From assembly GCA_963744875.1 (NCBI GenBank), contig CAVUVQ010000010.1:620001-684000 (forward strand): DNA of 64,000 nucleotides, written 5' to 3'. A model generated the notes under the pieces. It was not told the origin of the DNA. It ran no database searches and saw only the letters and a list, made by a program, of their open reading frames with translations. This DNA comes from JACDAE01 sp963744875. Its GTDB lineage: Bacteria; Chloroflexota; Ktedonobacteria; Ktedonobacterales; Ktedonobacteraceae. Shown in pieces: positions 1 through 8,361 of the stretch. Position 1 is the stretch's first letter. Each line of letters starts with the position of its first letter. Made by a program: the position numbers and the translations under genes.

Positions 1-1
1 C

Positions 2-1294
2 TTGTCCGCCAGTGCGAAGCCTCAGTCGGCATTCTATGGAGAGAATATTGATATGAGTCAGATCCTACCGGCTTCGCAAAACTATATTGTTAACAATAAA
101 GGTCAGGATCTCATTGATATTGCGGCAAATCTCGGGATTAATCTGGTACGGATAACAAACATACAACGCAGCTTTAATAACGGTGAAGATGCTATCTATA
201 CAAAAGAGCAGTGGGATCAGGTACTTGGCAAGATGCAGAGCAAAGGCATTAAAGCAATCATCCTGATAGAAACTGCGGGCAACAACGGGGATTACTATGC
301 GCAAGATATACGACCGATATATCTAAATTTAGTACAAAGATATATTGACAGTGGAGTTTTTTCTAATCCCGATGTATACGCGGTGGACATTAAGAATGAG
401 CCGGTATTAACAGATGCTAATCTTAGAATGCTTCAGGCTGCCCATACGATGATCAAGGCAAAGTATCCAGATCTTAAACAAACGATAGGGGCGTGGGCGA
501 CTCCGGAGCAATCCAAAGATCCTTATAATCCTAGTTATTACAATTGGTTAGATTTCGCTGCCGGTAAAAAAATAGATACTATCGTTGATTTTTATTGTGT
601 TCACATGTATGGACTCGCTATCAATAATTTTGGGGTTAGCTTAAATCCTGATCTGAAAACAAAAGTATATTTATCCCAGGTCGAGCATGGATTACAGACC
701 ACAAAGCCAATACTTATTGAGGAGTTTGGAGAAGCAAATGGCGATGCGGTGAGCGACCAGGATACCATCGGTAGCCCGCAATTACAAGCAAACGTTTATC
801 AAGGTGTTTATCAAGCCTTAAAAGAAATGCATAACAACCAGATCATTGGGTCGGTTGCTTTTGATTTCTATACGCGCAATCAACTTCCCGATGCCTGGGC
901 TATCGTTAAAAATAATGGCAATTATCTCTTCCCGGCAGCATATGTCCTGCAAGAATATGCTTCAGGAAAAAATAATCCTTCTCTCCAGGCAAAAACAGTT
1001 GTTACTTCACAAAGTTACCTGGTGCAAAATGCCGATAATCACGCGCAAAAAAACCTGCATATATCTGATAGGATTGGTCTTAAGCTTCAGCTAGATACCA
1101 GCAAAAACTATACCCTTTCTCTGAGCGAAAAGGGTATAGTGCAACCAGTAGATTTGTTCCATTATTATCTTGTTTCCGATGCGTATTATGCTGTATATCA
1201 GGCTGTTAATAAGGGAAGCGTTCAAATCACCATATGTTCGGCGGGCAATAGTTGCACTTCCCCTATATACACGCTAACGATTACTGTACAATAG
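2..1294 (+). CDS. Clan GH-A (GH5-like) glycoside hydrolase, 5' end cut by window edge
   Basis: The reading frame is open from the first bases of the window, so the visible TTG at base 2 is probably not the true start; a signal peptide and upstream residues are likely missing. The 430 visible residues form a TIM-barrel glycosidase pattern. The segment DIKNEP (Glu about residue 133) matches the acid/base of clan GH-A, and ILIEEFGE (Glu about 240-241) matches the nucleophile at the end of strand 7. Between them lies the expected VHMYG segment. The last 100 or so residues look like a beta-rich accessory region. Family knowledge suggests an extracellular endo-glucanase or mannanase; the exact substrate cannot be read. 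It is convergent with the NRPS genes, with only six bases between the stop codons. Confidence 0.75.
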   Translation: MSASAKPQSAFYGENIDMSQILPASQNYIVNNKGQDLIDIAANLGINLVRITNIQRSFNNGEDAIYTKEQWDQVLGKMQSKGIKAIILIETAGNNGDYYAQDIRPIYLNLVQRYIDSGVFSNPDVYAVDIKNEPVLTDANLRMLQAAHTMIKAKYPDLKQTIGAWATPEQSKDPYNPSYYNWLDFAAGKKIDTIVDFYCVHMYGLAINNFGVSLNPDLKTKVYLSQVEHGLQTTKPILIEEFGEANGDAVSDQDTIGSPQLQANVYQGVYQALKEMHNNQIIGSVAFDFYTRNQLPDAWAIVKNNGNYLFPAAYVLQEYASGKNNPSLQAKTVVTSQSYLVQNADNHAQKNLHISDRIGLKLQLDTSKNYTLSLSEKGIVQPVDLFHYYLVSDAYYAVYQAVNKGSVQITICSAGNSCTSPIYTLTITVQ

Positions 1295-1300
1295 AAGAAA

Positions 1301-3253
1301 TCACATATAGCATTGGTCAGGGATTCGTGTGTCGCCCCCTGCGTCCTCCGTGCCCGCTATTTTCAGAGGCATATCTTTGTGTAGTTCTACCGTCTTGTTT
1401 GTGACCTTCTCGCTGCCCAAAGCGTTTGCCTCGTTCAAACAAATCTGGATTTGCTTAGCCATGTCAGGAAGATGGGCGGTTAAAAAGGTCGTGTGTGTGC
1501 CAGGAAGGTAATACTCCTCAACATCGTTTGCTTCTATTATTTGTTCCCATACTTCCCGGTCACTAAGTGCATCTTTATGCCAGAGAAAGGAGATCTTACC
1601 GGGATACTGATTGTGGGGTTGGTAATTCGCTAAAACCCAGGTAAGAATTGACGGATACGTATGAAGTGACTCGATGGGAGGGAAAAGTAATTGCAGGTAC
1701 GCAAGTAAAGCGCCCCTTCTTTTTCCCCATTTACCCCACCTGGTCTGTGCAGCAGATTTCAACTGCTCAACCTCTACCGTTTCTCGATAGTCAGCATAAA
1801 GGAGATAAAGACTTATGTGGTTAAGCCTCAGAAAGCAATCCAGTTGCTTCTTCAAACTCAGATGGAGTAGTCCCCCAACCCGGCGAATGATCTTGTATGC
1901 GCTCTTAAGACGCCTTGTAGGAGTGAGCGGTGACGGGTTTAACAGGATCAGTGAAGCAATAGCCTGTCCCTGTATATGGAGTTGGCGAGCCATCTCATAA
2001 GCTACTAAGGCTCCATTGCACCACCCGCTTAGTGAATAAGGACCGGTGGGCTGCACAGATTGCAGCGCTTTAATATGGGTGGCTGCCATCTCTTCCAGTG
2101 TAGGTATAACCGTTACATCGCTCAATTGATAGGGAGGGATTGCATAAAAAGGTTGCTCTTTCCCCAGTGACCTCGCTAAAGGATAGCAATAAAATGCATC
2201 GCCATTCCATTGCCCATGTAAGAAGAAGAGAGGTTTTTTTGTTTCTCCACTTTGAATCGCTATAATAGGTAACTGTAAATCATTGCCTACTTTGGTCTGC
2301 AATATCTCCGCCAATCCTTCAACGGTAGGATTAGCAAAAAGCGTATTGAATTGAAGCCTCTGGTGGAAAACCTGCTCAATGCGCTCTAGTAAAAGAACAG
2401 CTAATAATGAATGGCCGCCTCTGTTAAAAAAGTTATCTCTTATACCGATACCCTGTACATTCAAGAGTTCTTCCCAGATAGCAATTAATTGGAAATGCAG
2501 CATATGTTTTGGAGCGACAAAGTCTTCTTTTATGGTGCGACTGCCGAAATCTGGTATTGGTAATGCACGCTGATCCACCTTGCCGTTGGTCGTCAATGGC
2601 AACGCTTGTAGTAGTACAAACGCTGAAGGTACCATATAGGTTGGTACAAGTTTCTGCATATAACTTTTCAATTCATCGGGATTGACGCTCTCTTCCTTAT
2701 GAAGCACGAGGTAAGCCACCAGATATTTATCTCCATCGATGCCCTCTCGTGCCATCACTAGCGCCTGCTTTACTGCGGGATGCTGATTCAACACCACCTC
2801 GATCTCACCTGGCTCAATGCGATACCCACGTATCTTTACCTGGTCATCGACACGACCCAGAAACTCAATGTTGCCATCTCCTCGATAACGTGCGATGTCC
2901 CCTGTTCGATAGAGACGTGCCTCTGGAGTTGCACTAAATGGATCAGGAATGAACCGCTCATTAGTGAGATCAGAACGGTTGAGGTACCCGCGTGCAACTC
3001 CAACTCCGCCAATGTAAAGCTCTCCTGTTACCCCTATCGGGACAGGGTTGCCCATTTTATCTAAAATGTAGATCGTTCGGTTGGCCAAAGGACGACCAAT
3101 AGGAATGGACTCGACTATCTGCTCTTCATTCTGACTGTGCCCTAGACCGTGCCCTATATCGTAAACGGTCGCGGCGATAGTTGTTTCCGTTGGTCCATAG
3201 GCATTGAAAAAACGCACTGCACCCAATGGAAGTCGTCTCCAGAGTTGCACCAC
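1301..3253 (-). CDS. NRPS, C-terminal piece: adenylation (3' half)-carrier-thioesterase, separated by frameshift
   Basis: This is the downstream half of a C-A-T-TE peptide synthetase whose upstream half is 3154..5598. It opens inside the adenylation domain just before the core motif AYGPTETT. It continues with YRTGDIARYR and RGYRIEPGEIE (about residues 115-150) and the NGKVDQRALP lysine motif. A carrier domain follows with GGHSLL, the phosphopantetheine serine, near residue 285. An alpha/beta-hydrolase thioesterase fills residues 340-600. Its nucleophile elbow reads SGWCNGA, with Cys (codon 2018-2020) where most type I thioesterases have Ser. The strand-6 motif reads LLNPSP rather than the usual LLD, and GTHTTF supplies the likely catalytic His. 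One base is missing in a run of six C (plus strand 3271-3276); restoring it joins the two halves within the VGGERLLPE segment. The ATG at 3253 is therefore probably not a real start. Confidence 0.85.
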   Translation of the reverse strand: MVQLWRRLPLGAVRFFNAYGPTETTIAATVYDIGHGLGHSQNEEQIVESIPIGRPLANRTIYILDKMGNPVPIGVTGELYIGGVGVARGYLNRSDLTNERFIPDPFSATPEARLYRTGDIARYRGDGNIEFLGRVDDQVKIRGYRIEPGEIEVVLNQHPAVKQALVMAREGIDGDKYLVAYLVLHKEESVNPDELKSYMQKLVPTYMVPSAFVLLQALPLTTNGKVDQRALPIPDFGSRTIKEDFVAPKHMLHFQLIAIWEELLNVQGIGIRDNFFNRGGHSLLAVLLLERIEQVFHQRLQFNTLFANPTVEGLAEILQTKVGNDLQLPIIAIQSGETKKPLFFLHGQWNGDAFYCYPLARSLGKEQPFYAIPPYQLSDVTVIPTLEEMAATHIKALQSVQPTGPYSLSGWCNGALVAYEMARQLHIQGQAIASLILLNPSPLTPTRRLKSAYKIIRRVGGLLHLSLKKQLDCFLRLNHISLYLLYADYRETVEVEQLKSAAQTRWGKWGKRRGALLAYLQLLFPPIESLHTYPSILTWVLANYQPHNQYPGKISFLWHKDALSDREVWEQIIEANDVEEYYLPGTHTTFLTAHLPDMAKQIQICLNEANALGSEKVTNKTVELHKDMPLKIAGTEDAGGDTRIPDQCYM

Positions 3254-5598
3254 CTCCGGCAGGAGGCGCTCCCCCCAACTATCACAATTCTAAGGGGGAG
3301 ATCTCGTAGTTGCTGCGGATTACGAACCCACTCTTGCAGCGTCTGTTGCCAATACGCTGATGGTATACTTAAAACTGTTAGCTGTTGCTGCTTGATCTTA
3401 TTCAGCAGTTCGCCAGATGACCAGATCTCTTCTCTACGCAGCACCAGCCTGCCTCCTACCAGGAGTGTTGATAGAATCTGCTCTATGGAAGGATCGAAGG
3501 TAAATGAATGAAATTGCAGGAAGCTATCTGCTGCAGAGATTTCATACGCCTCTATGATCGACCAACAATATGAGACTAAGGAGCGATGCTCGATAAGCAC
3601 ACCTTTGGGTTGTCCTGTAGACCCCGAGGTATAAATTACATATGCCAGTTGCCGACTGCTTCCTTGTCGCGGAAGGTTCTCATGGCTGTGCTGGCTTATG
3701 ACTTGCCAATCTGTATCCAGACATACTACTGGCAATTGGCACTCAGGTAGCCGCTCCAGGAGCGACTTTTGCGTGAGCAAGACCGCCATCTGGCTATCCC
3801 GCAGTACGAAGGCGAGGCGCTGTGAAGGGACGCCCGGGTCCAGGGGGACATATGCTCCTCCTGCTTTGAGGACTCCTAATATCCCTACGATCATTTCTAA
3901 AGAGCGTTCCAGGCATATGCCCACCAGGACCTCCGGTCCCACGTCCTGTTGTTGCAAATGATGGGCGAGCTGGTTGGCTTGCTGGTTGAGCTCCTGATAA
4001 GTAAGTTGTACTCCTTCCAGGACAACGGCAATCGCTCCGGGTGTCCGTTGCACTTGCGCCTCGAACAGCTCGTGCACGCATTGCTCCTTTGGGTAGTCTG
4101 CTTGTGTGGCATTCCAATCCTCTAGAAGGCATTGTTTCTCTGCCGGGGTCAAGAGCGGCAATTCGGTTACTCGCTGTGTTGGCTCGGCAATGATACCTTC
4201 TAAGAGTGTTTGCCAGTGACCTGCCATACGTACAATAGTTGCCTCGTCGAATATGTCAGTGCGGTATTCAAAATTCGCAAGCAGCCCTTTTGGCAGTTCC
4301 TCTAGCTCCAATACCAGGTCAAACGATGCTTGTTTGTTTTCCACTATCATAGGGGCTGGCATCCATCCCTCTGGCAAATTTGGCAATGAGGGATTCAGGG
4401 TTACCAATACCTGGAAAATCGGGTTTCGGCCTACCTCACGCTCGGGCTGCAATTCCTTGACCAGAACTTCAAAAGGGACTGTTTGATGCTCATGGGCCTC
4501 AAGCATCATCGTCCGGACGCGCTGCAACAACTCTTTGAAAGTTGGATTGCCAGCCAGGCTAGTTCGTAGCACCAATGTGTTAGCAAAAAAGCCAATTAAG
4601 GGTTCTATCTCCTCTTGTGCCCGACCTGCGCTAACCGATCCAATTATGATATCTTCCTGGCCACTATAACGACACAATAAGATCTGAAAGACGGCGACCA
4701 ACATCATATATAGCGTCACGCCTTCCTGGCGGCTCAACTTCTTGAGAGCAGTAGTCAGCTCCTCGGGTAACACCATCTGATATGAAGAACCCGTAACTGC
4801 AAGTGTTGGCAAACGTGGTCGGTCGGTGGGTAAGTTTAATGTCTCCGGACTTCCTGCCAGTTGTTGTTTCCAATAAGCCAGATGCTCTGTAAGAGGTTCT
4901 TTTTGAAGCATCTTATGCTGCCAGATTGCAAAGTCCGCATACTGAATGGGCAAAGTGGATAGGGGAGAAACCAGATCATTTGAGTAGGCTTCATACAAAG
5001 TGGTCAGTTCTTGGGCAAGTACACCCTGGGACCATCCATCGGAAATGATGTGATGCATTGTCAGCAGCAAAAAAGAGGTGTCTGCGTCCATATATATAAC
5101 CATAGCTCGCAGTAGAGGTTCCTGAGTAAGAGTAAAAGGCCGTTGTACTTCCTCTGATGCCAGTCGTCTTGCTTCTACCTTTTGTACAGTTTGAGGATGT
5201 GTGCGCAGATCAACAATCGACATTGGAATGCTCGCCCTATCAGCGATCACCTGCATCGGTTGCCCTTCGATCACCTGGAAGGAGGTGCGCAGATTTTCAT
5301 GGCGTAGTACAATAGAGTCGAGGCTTCTCTGTAGGACTGATATATTTAATGGACCACTAAATTGTAGAGCAGTAAAAATATTATAGAGAGGGCTGTCAAC
5401 TATCAACTGATCTAAAATCCATAATCCTTGTTGAGTTAGAGAGAGGGGTACAGGTCCCTGTTGTGATCGTCTGGCGATAGAGGGTGCTTCCAGGATGCCC
5501 ATGCGTCCACTGCGCAATCTCTTCTCAAGCAGGAGCCTTTTTCTCTCCGAAAGATCTGCGTGTCTTATAGAAAATTCTGGTTTTTCTTGCTGCGACAT
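3154..5598 (-). CDS. NRPS, N-terminal piece: condensation-adenylation (5' half), separated by frameshift
   Basis: This is the upstream half of the second NRPS protein. A short N-terminal linker rich in Arg and Lys precedes a full condensation domain with the active-site motif HHIISDGW. The adenylation domain then begins with LTYQELN and KAGGAYVPLDP and the P-loop-like YTSGSTGQPKG. The frame ends artificially after VIVGG because of the missing base in the C run at 3271-3276; the last 30 or so residues are out-of-frame sequence. AAGGAG lies eight bases before the ATG and supports the start at 5598. It begins 33 bases after the end of the starter-module gene, so the two are surely co-transcribed. 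Aligned to PheA, the pocket residues read roughly D,P,E,S,I,G,A,I,A; I cannot assign a substrate to that code. Confidence 0.85.
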   Translation of the reverse strand: MSQQEKPEFSIRHADLSERKRLLLEKRLRSGRMGILEAPSIARRSQQGPVPLSLTQQGLWILDQLIVDSPLYNIFTALQFSGPLNISVLQRSLDSIVLRHENLRTSFQVIEGQPMQVIADRASIPMSIVDLRTHPQTVQKVEARRLASEEVQRPFTLTQEPLLRAMVIYMDADTSFLLLTMHHIISDGWSQGVLAQELTTLYEAYSNDLVSPLSTLPIQYADFAIWQHKMLQKEPLTEHLAYWKQQLAGSPETLNLPTDRPRLPTLAVTGSSYQMVLPEELTTALKKLSRQEGVTLYMMLVAVFQILLCRYSGQEDIIIGSVSAGRAQEEIEPLIGFFANTLVLRTSLAGNPTFKELLQRVRTMMLEAHEHQTVPFEVLVKELQPEREVGRNPIFQVLVTLNPSLPNLPEGWMPAPMIVENKQASFDLVLELEELPKGLLANFEYRTDIFDEATIVRMAGHWQTLLEGIIAEPTQRVTELPLLTPAEKQCLLEDWNATQADYPKEQCVHELFEAQVQRTPGAIAVVLEGVQLTYQELNQQANQLAHHLQQQDVGPEVLVGICLERSLEMIVGILGVLKAGGAYVPLDPGVPSQRLAFVLRDSQMAVLLTQKSLLERLPECQLPVVCLDTDWQVISQHSHENLPRQGSSRQLAYVIYTSGSTGQPKGVLIEHRSLVSYCWSIIEAYEISAADSFLQFHSFTFDPSIEQILSTLLVGGRLVLRREEIWSSGELLNKIKQQQLTVLSIPSAYWQQTLQEWVRNPQQLRDLPLRIVIVGGSASCRRWCNSGDDFHWVQCVFSMPMDQRKQLSPRPFTI

Positions 5599-5631
5599 AT
5601 TTTTTCTCCTTATCTCAACTACTTCTATCTT

Positions 5632-7119
5632 CTATCTTCCTGTTAATCTCTCGATCTCTTCTTCTTCAGTTAGCTCTTCTATTTCAGATAGGAGCATATC
5701 TTCAATCACCATTGCCAACTCCACAATGGTTGGTGATTTAAAAAGGGTAGAAAAGGAAAGTTTTATGTCTAATGTATTGTTTAGTCGAGCAATAATCTGA
5801 GTGGCCAGTAGAGAATGCCCCCCTAGCTCGAAAAAGTTATCATAGATGCCAACGCGCTTAAGATCAAATGCTTGCGCCCAAACCTGGGCCAGGATCTCCT
5901 CTACTGACGTTTCAGGTGCCACATAACTCTTGTTTTGCTCGATCGGTTCCAGGTGAAGTGCTACAAGTGCACGGCGATCCAGTTTACCGTTAGAAGTTAG
6001 CGGAAAAGCTTCCAGGAACACGAAAGCCGAGGGCAACATATATTCAGGCAACTTTGTTGCAAGGAAGTGGCGTAGTTCAGTAGCGTCAGGTGGAGATAGG
6101 GGTTCTTGAACTGCCACGAGGTAGGCCACCAGCCGCTGACCAGAAGTATCTTCTCGTGTTACCACTGCTGCCTCACGGACCTGTGGATGCTGTCGAAGGA
6201 TCGCCTCGATCTCTCCCAGCTCGATGCGAAATCCCCGTATTTTCACCTGATGATCAATACGCCCAATCAACTCGATAGTGCCATCTGCTCGATAGCGAGC
6301 AAGATCGCCTGTTCTATAGAGGCGAGCCTGCGGTTGGGTACTGAAGAGATGGTGGATAAAGCGCTCCTCTGTGAGTTCTGGACGATACAGGTAACCACGA
6401 GCCAGTCCATCGCCACCAATGTAGAGTTCGCCTGGTATGCCGACAGGGACCAATTGGAGCTGCTTATCAAGCAGGTACATTTGTGTATTGGCAATAGGCC
6501 GACCGATGGATACGACCGAATGATGCGGTTTCATTTCATAGACACTCGACCAGATAGTAGTCTCGGTAGGACCATACATGTTATAAAGGGAGGCAACCTT
6601 AGGCAATAACTGATGCATCAGATCCAAAGGAAGTGCTTCACCACCACAGAGCACCTTGAGTCCCTTATTACCTTGCCAGCCTGAAGCCAAAAGGATGCGC
6701 CAGGTTACTGGTGTGGCCTGCATCACAGTTGTTCCGGTACGGGTTACGGTCTCTGCTAGAGCCGCCCCACTTGCGACGACATCTTGACTTGCGACGACAA
6801 GGCGTGCCCCCGTAATCAGAGGCAGGAAGATTTCAAGAGCTGCAATATCAAAAGAGAGGGTGGTAACAGCAAGCAGAGTGTCCTCCGCTTTAAGTCCTGG
6901 TTGTTGTTGCATGGAAAGTAGAAAGTTAACGAAAGCACGATGAGGGATTTGAACGCCTTTAGGACGCCCGGTAGAGCCTGACGTATAGATAACATAAGCG
7001 AGCATATCAGAGGTAGTCGTCCTGCCCAGAATTCTCTGTGTTCTGCGATGCCAGTTCCTTTTCATTCGTGTCCAGGCAAAACGTCTTAGTATGTGGATGA
7101 AGGATCTGTGCAAGCACAC
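5632..7119 (-). CDS. NRPS starter module, C-terminal piece: adenylation core-carrier protein, separated by frameshift
   Basis: This piece holds most of the adenylation domain and the carrier domain of the first NRPS protein. Visible motifs are YTSGSTGRPKG (about residues 47-57), FDIAALEIF, NMYGPTETT, YRTGDLARYR, RGFRIELGEIE and NGKLDRRAL. The carrier domain has LGGHSLL. The protein ends with an acidic LTEEEEIERL tail of the kind that docks to a partner synthetase. Aligned to PheA, the ten specificity residues read D,I,L,Q,L,G,M,I,W,K, one residue from the published glycine code (D,I,L,Q,L,G,L,I,W,K); glycine activation is therefore the best inference. Only the frame from about base 7025 downward is genuine. 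The ATG at 7119 lies in the wrong frame of the upstream half, so it is not the real start. Confidence 0.85.
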   Translation of the reverse strand: MCLHRSFIHILRRFAWTRMKRNWHRRTQRILGRTTTSDMLAYVIYTSGSTGRPKGVQIPHRAFVNFLLSMQQQPGLKAEDTLLAVTTLSFDIAALEIFLPLITGARLVVASQDVVASGAALAETVTRTGTTVMQATPVTWRILLASGWQGNKGLKVLCGGEALPLDLMHQLLPKVASLYNMYGPTETTIWSSVYEMKPHHSVVSIGRPIANTQMYLLDKQLQLVPVGIPGELYIGGDGLARGYLYRPELTEERFIHHLFSTQPQARLYRTGDLARYRADGTIELIGRIDHQVKIRGFRIELGEIEAILRQHPQVREAAVVTREDTSGQRLVAYLVAVQEPLSPPDATELRHFLATKLPEYMLPSAFVFLEAFPLTSNGKLDRRALVALHLEPIEQNKSYVAPETSVEEILAQVWAQAFDLKRVGIYDNFFELGGHSLLATQIIARLNNTLDIKLSFSTLFKSPTIVELAMVIEDMLLSEIEELTEEEEIERLTGR

Positions 7120-8164
7120 TGTGTTGTGTTACCAATAGTGATACCTGGGCATCTTCCAACATAAAAGCCAATCGCTCAACTGGATAGGTAGGATCGAGTG
7201 GCACATATGCCCCACCTGCTTTGAGAATACCAAGTAAACCTATGACCATTTCAAGAGAACGTTCTACACACAGACCTACCAACGTCTCCGACCCTACTCC
7301 CTGCTGTTGTAAGTAGTGAGCGAGTTGGTTGGCACGCTGATTGAGTTCCTGATAAGTAAGTTGTACTTCTTCAAAGACAAGGGCGACCGCTTCGGGTGTC
7401 CGTTGCACCTGCGCCTCAAAGAGTTCATGTACACACTGCTCCTTCGGATAGTCAGTGTGTGTGGCGTTCCACTCCTCTAGAAGTTGGTGGCGCTCCTTCG
7501 CAGTTACAATCGGCAAATTAGAAACCAATGCGTGAGAGTCAGCAATACTTCCTTGCATAAAAGTAATAAGCTCTTGCTGCATCTTCTCGATAATTTCTGC
7601 ACCAAGGAGTTCAGTATTGTAGACCCAGAGGCATTCTCGGCCACCCTCAAGAATAATAAAAGCAAGTTCGATGCCCTGGGGGACCTGGTAGTTATCCAGC
7701 GTTTCTAATCGCTCTATCAGGACTGACGGTTGATACGCTCCTGGTAATTTTGCTTCCTCTTGTAGGTTTGGGAAACGAGCGATGGGATCGCGGGCATAGG
7801 TTTTTCTCTTTTTTGTTTGCTTTACCTGCTCGCTTACAGTATGACAAACCTCCTCAAAAGTCTGAGTAGGCTCTATATCCACATGTAAAAATGCGTATGC
7901 CGAAAGCACATCATTAAGATCGGCCAGTTCAAGATTGAGTTCCATATCTCTATATCCGAGATCGATGCTCCAGGTTTCTCCAAGGCGAACCATGTAGGCT
8001 ACGAAAGCGGCCAGGAGAAAATCCTCTACCGGGCATGTTTCATGACATTCTACCAGATGATTGATTACGCCTTGTGGGACTTTCATAGATACATATAAAT
8101 GTTGTTCAGCCTGTATACCGGGCTTGTGCGGTTGTATATACGGAAAATGTTGGATCGTATCCAT
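7007..8164 (-). CDS. NRPS starter module, N-terminal piece: half condensation domain and adenylation N-terminus
   Basis: The first 220 residues resemble only the C-terminal half of a condensation domain; no HHxxxDG motif is present, so this half-domain cannot catalyse peptide bond formation. Such truncated C-like regions are common at the front of loading modules. The adenylation domain begins near residue 250 (LTYQELNQRANQLAHYL, then KAGGAYVPLDPTYP) and closely resembles the same stretch of the neighbouring synthetase. The frame ends after NTENSG. An extra C in the run at 7025-7027 (plus strand) explains the break; removing it continues directly into 5632..7119. AGGAGG lies about 14 bases before the ATG. 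With the next gene it forms a two-protein, two-module assembly line, predicted to make a dipeptide-sized product. Confidence 0.8.
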   Translation of the reverse strand: MDTIQHFPYIQPHKPGIQAEQHLYVSMKVPQGVINHLVECHETCPVEDFLLAAFVAYMVRLGETWSIDLGYRDMELNLELADLNDVLSAYAFLHVDIEPTQTFEEVCHTVSEQVKQTKKRKTYARDPIARFPNLQEEAKLPGAYQPSVLIERLETLDNYQVPQGIELAFIILEGGRECLWVYNTELLGAEIIEKMQQELITFMQGSIADSHALVSNLPIVTAKERHQLLEEWNATHTDYPKEQCVHELFEAQVQRTPEAVALVFEEVQLTYQELNQRANQLAHYLQQQGVGSETLVGLCVERSLEMVIGLLGILKAGGAYVPLDPTYPVERLAFMLEDAQVSLLVTQHSVLAQILHPHTKTFCLDTNEKELASQNTENSGQDDYL

Positions 8165-8361
8165 ATGTTTTAATAAATCCTCCTACACTTCTATCTTGCA
8201 CTTAGAAGATGGGCAGAATAGCTCGCCCTCAAAAAAAGAACAGGCAGTGTGCTAAATTAAAGCATTCTGCTTCATCCATTTAAATAACCGTTATACCTGC
8301 CATTGAATCTATCTTCTCACCTTCAGCGAGCATGGTCAGTTCTGACGCTCCTGGAGATTCC

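Noticed and set aside
3271..3276. Programmed frameshift in the NRPS at the G-run (minus strand)
   Set aside because: A missing base in a homopolymer together with some sixteen similar breaks in unrelated genes points to sequence error; no stimulatory structure or conserved slippery context is evident.
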